From Streptomyces fumanus (lineage in GTDB: Bacteria; Actinomycetota; Actinomycetes; Streptomycetales; Streptomycetaceae), in contig NZ_BNBI01000013.1 of the NCBI RefSeq assembly GCF_014655295.1, positions 170,251 through 234,250 of the forward strand: 64,000 nucleotides of DNA, in the 5' to 3' direction. The position numbers and the translations under genes are program-made. The notes beneath the pieces are model-generated. The model searched no databases. It was not told where the DNA came from and was given only the letters and a program-made list of their open reading frames with translations. Below, piece by piece: positions 60,263-64,000 of this stretch; positions within the stretch are counted from its first letter, which is position 1; each line of letters begins with the position of its first letter.

Positions 60263-61702
60263 ATGAGCACTACAGCGCAGATCGGCGTCACGGGTCTCGC
60301 GGTCATGGGCCGCAACCTCGCCCGTAACTTCGCCCGCAACGGTTACACGGTCGCCCTGCACAACCGGACGGCGGCGCGGACGCGGGCGCTGGTGGAGGAG
60401 TTCGGCGACGAGGGCACGTTCGTCCCGGCGGAGAGCGCCGAGGAGTTCGTGGCGGCCCTGGAGCGCCCCCGGCGCCTGGTCGTGATGGTGAAGGCCGGTG
60501 ACCCGACCGACGCGGTGATCAAGGAGTTCGCGCCGCTCCTGGAGCCCGGCGACATGATCATCGACGGTGGCAACGCGCACTTCGCGGACACCCGGCGCCG
60601 CGAGCGCGAGCTGCGGGAACAGGGCATCCACTTCGTCGGCATGGGCGTCTCGGGCGGCGAGGAGGGCGCGCTCAACGGCCCGAGCATCATGCCGGGCGGC
60701 CCGAAGGAGTCGTACGACTCGCTCGGCCCGATGCTGGAGAGGATCTCCGCGAAGGCGGCGGACGGCACCCCCTGTGTGACCCATGTCGGTCCGGACGGCG
60801 CCGGGCACTTCGTGAAGATGGTGCACAACGGCATCGAGTACGCCGACATGCAGCTCATCGGCGAGGCGTACCAGTTGCTGCGGGACGTCGCCGGGTACTC
60901 CCCGGACCGGATCGCGGAGATCTTCCGCACCTGGAACACGGGCCGGCTCGACTCCTACCTGATCGAGATCACCGCGGAGGTCCTCTCCCACGTGGACGCG
61001 GCGACCGGCAGGCCGTTCGTCGACGTGGTGGTCGACCAGGCGGAGCAGAAGGGCACCGGCCGCTGGACCGTGCAGATCGCCCTCGACCTGGGCGTGCCGG
61101 TCTCCGGGATCGCGGAGGCGGTCTTCGCCCGCTCCCTGTCCGGTCACGCGGCGCTGCGCGAGGCGTCCCGCTCGCTGGCGGGGCCGAAGCCGTCGCCGCT
61201 GCCTCAGTCCGAGGCGGCGGCTTTCGCGGACCGGGTGGAGCAGGCGCTGTACGCGTCGAAGATCGTGTCGTACACGCAGGGCTTCCACGAGATCGCCGCG
61301 GGCAGCGAGGAGTACGGCTGGGACATCGACCTGGGCGCGGTCTCGGCGATCTGGCGGGGCGGCTGCATCATCCGGGCGGCCTTCCTGGACCGCATCCGCG
61401 CCGCGTACGACGCCCGGCCGGACCTGCCGAGCCTGCTGTCGGACGAGACGTTCGCGCGGGAGATCGCCGAGGCGCAGGACGACTGGCGCGAGGTGCTGGT
61501 GGCGGCGACCCGGCAGGGCGTGCCGACGCCCGGCTTCGCGGCGGCCCTCGCCTACTACGACGCGCTGCGGGCCGAACGCCTGCCCGCGGCCCTCACCCAG
61601 GGCCAGCGGGACTTCTTCGGCGCCCACACCTACCGGCGCACGGACCGCGACGGTTCCTTCCACACCCTGTGGGGCGGGGACCGAACGGAGGAGACGGCGT
61701 AA
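60263..61702 (+). CDS. gnd: 6-phosphogluconate dehydrogenase, decarboxylating
   Basis: 479 residues, the long (bacterial/eukaryotic) form. The NADP motif is GVTGLAVMGRNLARNFARNGYTVALHNRT (about 8-36). The catalytic region has GVSGGEEGALNGPSIMPGG, HFVKMVHNGIEYADMQLIGEAYQLL with the catalytic Lys, and WDIDLGAVSAIWRGGCIIRAAFLD. The tail FFGAHTYRRTDRDGSFHTLW binds the partner subunit's substrate. It oxidises 6-phosphogluconate to ribulose-5-phosphate and CO2, giving NADPH. AGGAG stands 8 bases before ATG 60263. No zwf or tkt is adjacent. Confidence 0.96.
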   Translation: MSTTAQIGVTGLAVMGRNLARNFARNGYTVALHNRTAARTRALVEEFGDEGTFVPAESAEEFVAALERPRRLVVMVKAGDPTDAVIKEFAPLLEPGDMIIDGGNAHFADTRRRERELREQGIHFVGMGVSGGEEGALNGPSIMPGGPKESYDSLGPMLERISAKAADGTPCVTHVGPDGAGHFVKMVHNGIEYADMQLIGEAYQLLRDVAGYSPDRIAEIFRTWNTGRLDSYLIEITAEVLSHVDAATGRPFVDVVVDQAEQKGTGRWTVQIALDLGVPVSGIAEAVFARSLSGHAALREASRSLAGPKPSPLPQSEAAAFADRVEQALYASKIVSYTQGFHEIAAGSEEYGWDIDLGAVSAIWRGGCIIRAAFLDRIRAAYDARPDLPSLLSDETFAREIAEAQDDWREVLVAATRQGVPTPGFAAALAYYDALRAERLPAALTQGQRDFFGAHTYRRTDRDGSFHTLWGGDRTEETA

Positions 61703-61742
61703 CGGCGCGAGCGGGCCGCGCTCGCGGGGCACGCGGTGACCC

Positions 61743-61864
61743 GGGTGCCCCCCCGGTGCGCGCGGTTCGGCGCCGGCGCGGCTCAGCCCAGCGGCGGCCG
61801 CAGTGATCCGCGTGCCCCCGGAGCGCGCGGCTCCGGCGCTCGCGCCGCTCAGCTCAGCGGCGGC
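61743..61864. repeat. Imperfect direct duplication covering the 3' end of the Pro-rich gene
   Basis: The segment around 61744-61799 (GGTGCCCCC...CTCAGCCCAGCGGCGGCC) is repeated around 61811-61864 (CGTGCCCCC...CTCAGCTCAGCGGCGGCC) with a period of about 66 bp. The second copy includes the stop codon (61849-61851) and last codons of the Pro-rich gene. The first lies between it and gnd. Confidence 0.55.
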
Positions 61865-62145
61865 CCCGGCTCGGGATTCGGCACGGGTTCCGGACCCGGC
61901 GGGATCGGTGAGGGCGACGGCTCGGGCGGGCCGGGCGGCGGGGGCGACGGGGTCGGCACGGGGCCCGGCGGCTGGGGGCCCGGTCCCGGCGGCTGCGGGG
62001 TCGGCTCCGGGTCCGGGCCGGGGGGCGCCGGGGTCGGGTCCGGTCCCGGCGGGGTGGGTTCCGGTCCCGGTCCCGGTGGGGGCGGGGTCGGGGTCGGCCC
62101 CGGGGTGGGGGCCGGCGGTACGGGGTCCGGGTACGGGTTCGTCAT
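61849..62145 (-). CDS. Proline-rich low-complexity protein
   Basis: 98 residues beginning MTNPYPDPVPPAPTPGPTP. Over half of the residues are Pro, mixed with Gly, Glu, Asp, Thr and Ser (PGPDPTPAPPGPDPEPTP), with no basic residue and no signal peptide or membrane helix. A GGAGGAC site 9 bases before the ATG and consistent use of one frame support real translation. It probably forms a rigid extended acidic chain; partner unknown. No homologous domain is recognised. Its 3' end is duplicated downstream. Confidence 0.6.
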   Translation of the reverse strand: MTNPYPDPVPPAPTPGPTPTPPPPGPGPEPTPPGPDPTPAPPGPDPEPTPQPPGPGPQPPGPVPTPSPPPPGPPEPSPSPIPPGPEPVPNPEPGPPLS

Positions 62146-62262
62146 GGCGGCTGTCCTCCGGCCAGTAGCTCGACATCGGCTCTGGACTACTCCCCCGCCT
62201 ACCCGGGGCCCGCGCCGGCACTCACTCCCCCGCGCGAACGGAACGGCCCCAGGTGGACGCGT

Positions 62263-62277
62263 ACGGAGGACCTCCGT
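62263..62277. repeat. Short perfect hairpin between Pro-rich and GNAT genes
   Basis: ACGGAGG (62263-62269) and CCTCCGT (62271-62277) are inverted around one base, in the gap 62146-62343 downstream of the GNAT gene. It could be an operator for the Pro-rich gene or part of a terminator. Confidence 0.3.
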
Positions 62278-62286
62278 CGTAACCCG

Positions 62287-62355
62287 GGGGTGCGCCTTCG
62301 GAACCGGCCGGGGTGCGCCCTCAGAACCGGCCGGGGTGCGCCCTCAGAACCGGCC
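62287..62355 (-). repeat. 23-bp tandem repeat (three copies) at the 3' end of a GNAT gene
   Basis: Three copies of 23 bp: 62287-62309, 62310-62332 and 62333-62355, the last two identical (GGGGTGCGCCCTCAGAACCG then GCC). A fourth degenerate start lies at 62356. The third copy contains the GNAT stop codon (TCA at 62344-62346), so the repeat duplicates the last codons and stop of that gene. Confidence 0.85.
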
Positions 62356-62688
62356 GGGGTGCCCCTTCAGCCACTCCTTCGCGGCGCGCAGCAGCTCCGG
62401 GTCGGCGGCGGGTGCCTCGTCGGTGTGGCGGGCAGCCCACTTGACGACGTACGGGCACAGCGGCGCGACGGGGACGCCCTCGCGGCCCGCGAGGACGTAC
62501 AGCTCACGGGCCAGCGAACCGGCGATGCCCTGTCCCTCGTACGCCGGTTCGACGATGGTGTGCACCGGGACGAGGGCACGCTCGGGGGCGTCCAGGACGA
62601 AGTACTCGATGCGGCCGGCGATCTCGCCGCCGGCCACCGCCTCCAGGCGGCCCGCCGACCGGTCGTCGCGGATCTCGATGTCGGTCAC
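62344..62688 (-). CDS. Small GNAT-like N-acetyltransferase (YjdJ/COG2388 type)
   Basis: 114 residues, normal for this minimal GNAT group. Motifs: EAVAGGEIAGRIEYFVLDAPERALVPVHTIVEPAYEGQGIAGSLARELYVLAGREG, with core EPAYEGQGIAGSLARE as the acetyl-CoA loop, then PVAPLCPYVVKWAARH. The GTG at 62688 is chosen because GAGGAG lies seven bases upstream; a GTG at 62694 would be too near it. It lies 25 bp after panD on the same strand and is likely cotranscribed. Some actinobacterial panD genes need a GNAT partner (PanZ) for maturation; that this protein does so is only a guess from its position. Confidence 0.8.
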   Translation of the reverse strand: MTDIEIRDDRSAGRLEAVAGGEIAGRIEYFVLDAPERALVPVHTIVEPAYEGQGIAGSLARELYVLAGREGVPVAPLCPYVVKWAARHTDEAPAADPELLRAAKEWLKGHPGRF

Positions 62689-62713
62689 GGGCACGCTCCT
62701 CGTCCTGGCGGCG

Positions 62714-63133
62714 TCAGGCCGATACGGCCTGCGGGCTGCGCTGCTGGTCCGAGCCCGGAACCGGCTCGGAGGGGTCCGCACCCAGGGCGACGACGCGGTT
62801 GTCGCGGTCCACATGCACGACCCGCGGCTTCAGCGACCGCGCCTCGGCGTCGGTGACCTGAGCGTAACTGATGATGATCACCAGATCGCCGGGGCGCACC
62901 AGATGGGCCGCGGCCCCGTTGATCCCGACGACCCCGGACCCCCGCTCCCCCTCGATGACGTACGTCTCCAGCCGCGCCCCGTTGGTGATGTCGACGATGT
63001 GCACCAGTTCCCCGGGCAGCAGATCGGCGGCGTCCAGCAGGTCGGCGTCGATGGTCACGGAACCGACGTAGTGCAGGTCGGCCTGGGTGACGGTGGCGCG
63101 GTGGATCTTGGACTTGAACATGGTCCGCAGCAT
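62714..63133 (-). CDS. panD: PanD, aspartate 1-decarboxylase (pyruvoyl enzyme)
   Basis: 139 residues. Pro-PanD self-cleaves between Gly24 and Ser25 in HYVGSVTID to make the pyruvoyl group. Lys9 (KSKIHR), Tyr22, Arg54 and Tyr58 (NGARLETYVIEG) of the active site are present, as is GVVGINGAAAHLVRPGDLVIIISYAQV. It makes beta-alanine for pantothenate and CoA. ATG 63133 has GGGAG six bases upstream; a GTG at 63148 is less likely. The C-terminal 20 residues (DPSEPVPGSDQQRSP) are an extra tail. Upstream is a 16-bp perfect palindrome. Confidence 0.95.
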   Translation of the reverse strand: MLRTMFKSKIHRATVTQADLHYVGSVTIDADLLDAADLLPGELVHIVDITNGARLETYVIEGERGSGVVGINGAAAHLVRPGDLVIIISYAQVTDAEARSLKPRVVHVDRDNRVVALGADPSEPVPGSDQQRSPQAVSA

Positions 63134-63160
63134 CGGGCACTCCCACATATAGGCTCCCTG

Positions 63161-63176
63161 CCTGCGTTTTTGCAGG
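63161..63176 (-). promoter_or_regulatory. Hairpin upstream of panD
   Basis: CCTGC (63161-63165) and GCAGG (63172-63176) are inverted around GTTTTT, 28 bp upstream of the panD start. With the stronger palindrome next to it, this marks the panD promoter region. Confidence 0.3.
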
Positions 63177-63181
63177 TCAAG

Positions 63182-63197
63182 GGCTGTACGTACAGCC
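63182..63197 (-). promoter_or_regulatory. 16-bp perfect palindrome in the panD promoter region
   Basis: GGCTGTACGTACAGCC is identical to its reverse complement over all 16 bases, centred 56 bp upstream of the panD ATG. It does not match the actinobacterial LexA box (GAAC-N4-GTTC). It is a strong operator candidate for an unidentified dimeric regulator of panD. Confidence 0.55.
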
Positions 63198-63237
63198 TAC
63201 AACGAGTCGTACGTCCGGGTGGCTGTCCCCAGCTTTT

Positions 63238-63585
63238 TCAGTACTCCGGCAACAGCGCCAGAACGGCGACGGCCGTCGCGCACGTGAGCAGGAAGCCGGC
63301 CAGCAGACGGCGCCGCAGCGTGCGGTAGCGCTCCTCGTACTCGGCCCGCAACTGTCCGGCCCGCTCCGCCGTGCGCTGCCAGGAGGTGCGGGACAGGGCG
63401 AGGTACCCGGCCTCGAAGCGGTCCTCGATCTCTTTGCGCTGCCACTCGGTGAGCCAGTCGAAGGGGGCGGTGAAACGGCGGGCCGCCGACCGGCCCTCCG
63501 CGCGTGCCGCGGCGACGAGCAGATGTCCCTCGATCTCGTCCAGCAGCGTCCGCACGGCCGCCGGGCGCTCCTGTTCGCCGCTCAC
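63238..63585 (-). CDS. Small membrane protein coupled to cytochrome oxidase subunit I gene
   Basis: 115 residues from GTG 63585, which overlaps the cytochrome oxidase subunit I stop by 4 bp (GTGA at 63582-63585). The N-terminal part (about 1-85) is helical and charged (LLDEIEGHLLVAAARAEGRSAARRF, WQRTAERAGQLRAEYEERYRTLRRR). The C-terminus is one membrane helix LLAGFLLTCATAVAVLALLPEY. No family is recognised. Tight coupling suggests an assembly or stabilising role for the oxidase, by inference. Confidence 0.75.
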   Translation of the reverse strand: MSGEQERPAAVRTLLDEIEGHLLVAAARAEGRSAARRFTAPFDWLTEWQRKEIEDRFEAGYLALSRTSWQRTAERAGQLRAEYEERYRTLRRRLLAGFLLTCATAVAVLALLPEY

Positions 63586-64000
63586 CGGTCGACCAGCTCC
63601 CGCTCGTGCGCCGCGGTGCCGGGGTGGTGCAGGTCGAACGCCGGGGATTCGGAACGGATTCGCGGCAGGGTGAGGAAGTTGTGCCGCGGGGGCGGGCAGG
63701 AGGTCGCCCACTCCAGCGAACGGCCGTAGCCCCACGGGTCGTCGACCTCGACCTCCTTGCCGTACTTGGCGGTCTTCCAGACGTTGTAGAAGAACGGCAG
63801 GAACGACAGGCCGAGCACGAACGAGAAGATGCTCGACACCGTGTTCAGGGCCGTGAGGCCCTCCACCGCCAGATAGTCGGGGATCCGCCGCTGCATCCCG
63901 TTCGCGCCCAGCCAGTGCTGGACCAGGAAGGTGCCGTGGAAGCCGATGAACAGCGTCCAGAACGTGATCTTGCCGAGCCGCTCGTCGAGCATCTTGCCGG
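63582..64000 (-). CDS. ctaD: Cytochrome c oxidase subunit I, 3' part
   Basis: About 139 C-terminal residues are seen; the gene continues beyond the right edge. The visible part has KMLDERLGKITFWTLFIGFHGTFLVQHWLG and GMQRRIPDYL (helix XI region and the loop GMxRRxxDY typical of aa3-type subunit I), then ALNTVSSIFSFVLGLSFLPFFYNVW (helix XII). The cytosolic tail has DDPWGYGRSLEWATSCPPPRHNF, the WG-LEWA-SPPPxHNF signature with Cys in place of Ser. It is part of the terminal oxidase that reduces O2. The haem and copper ligands lie outside the window. Confidence 0.92.
   Translation of the reverse strand, partial: GKMLDERLGKITFWTLFIGFHGTFLVQHWLGANGMQRRIPDYLAVEGLTALNTVSSIFSFVLGLSFLPFFYNVWKTAKYGKEVEVDDPWGYGRSLEWATSCPPPRHNFLTLPRIRSESPAFDLHHPGTAAHERELVDR

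Overview
The window is GC-rich throughout, with strong third-codon-position G/C, frequent GTG starts and ATGA/GTGA gene overlaps. Its protein set (ergothioneine genes, Rpf/LysM/LytM hydrolase, dodecin, DUF574-type methyltransferase, SCO0930-type lipoprotein, BTAD regulator) points to a Streptomyces chromosome. From memory, the egt, ornithine-lipid, sdh, lysR, PAS-GGDEF-EAL and lipoprotein blocks follow the order of a stretch of the S. coelicolor left arm; no search was run. I see no rRNA, tRNA, CRISPR array, insertion sequence or prophage. The window cuts the first gene (BTAD regulator) and the last (cytochrome oxidase subunit I).

1-9.5 kb: a BTAD regulator is divergent from an alpha/beta hydrolase, followed by a flavin/F420-type oxidoreductase and a beta-hydroxyacid dehydrogenase. 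Next is a tight egtABCD ergothioneine operon, then a sugar-binding lipoprotein with an upstream palindrome, and dodecin. 9.5-16 kb: a HAD phosphatase, a luciferase-like monooxygenase, a short UvrA paralogue lacking the UvrB-binding domain, a PRC-barrel/DUF2382 protein, and an overlapping olsB-olsA pair for ornithine lipid. 16-24 kb: an sdhCAB operon, divergent from a LysR gene across a perfect T-N11-A palindrome and bracketed by copies of one dispersed repeat. A methyltransferase/rmdA-like pair follows (PAS-GGDEF-EAL, c-di-GMP turnover).

24-34 kb: an envelope region with an SCO0930-like lipoprotein, a Pro/Thr-rich surface protein, a DUF4239 membrane protein, and two secreted proteins with C-terminal anchors next to a class F sortase. 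It continues with a polysaccharide deacetylase, a universal stress protein and a CapA-like lipoprotein. An ECF sigma factor and a zinc-finger anti-sigma factor are separated by an unknown gene. 34-46 kb: an Fpg/Nei glycosylase, a PAS-GAF-SpoIIE-HATPase phosphatase, a lipase maturation factor, a fuconate-type catabolic operon (enolase-family dehydratase, SDR, aldo/keto reductase) with its GntR regulator, and a GH38 alpha-mannosidase.

46-64 kb: an amidase, a GNAT enzyme, two small unrecognised genes (57 and 69 codons) behind a palindrome, and an unusual zinc-ribbon SDR lacking the catalytic Tyr. Then come a wax-ester synthase/DGAT, a PA14-GH2 glycosidase, glgC and glgA (glycogen), an EamA-type transporter, an RpfD-like cell-wall hydrolase, 6-phosphogluconate dehydrogenase, a Pro-rich protein, panD, and the end of a cytochrome oxidase locus. 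Several genes have tandem duplications exactly at their 3' ends, and one catabolic operon seems to have lost its fourth gene.
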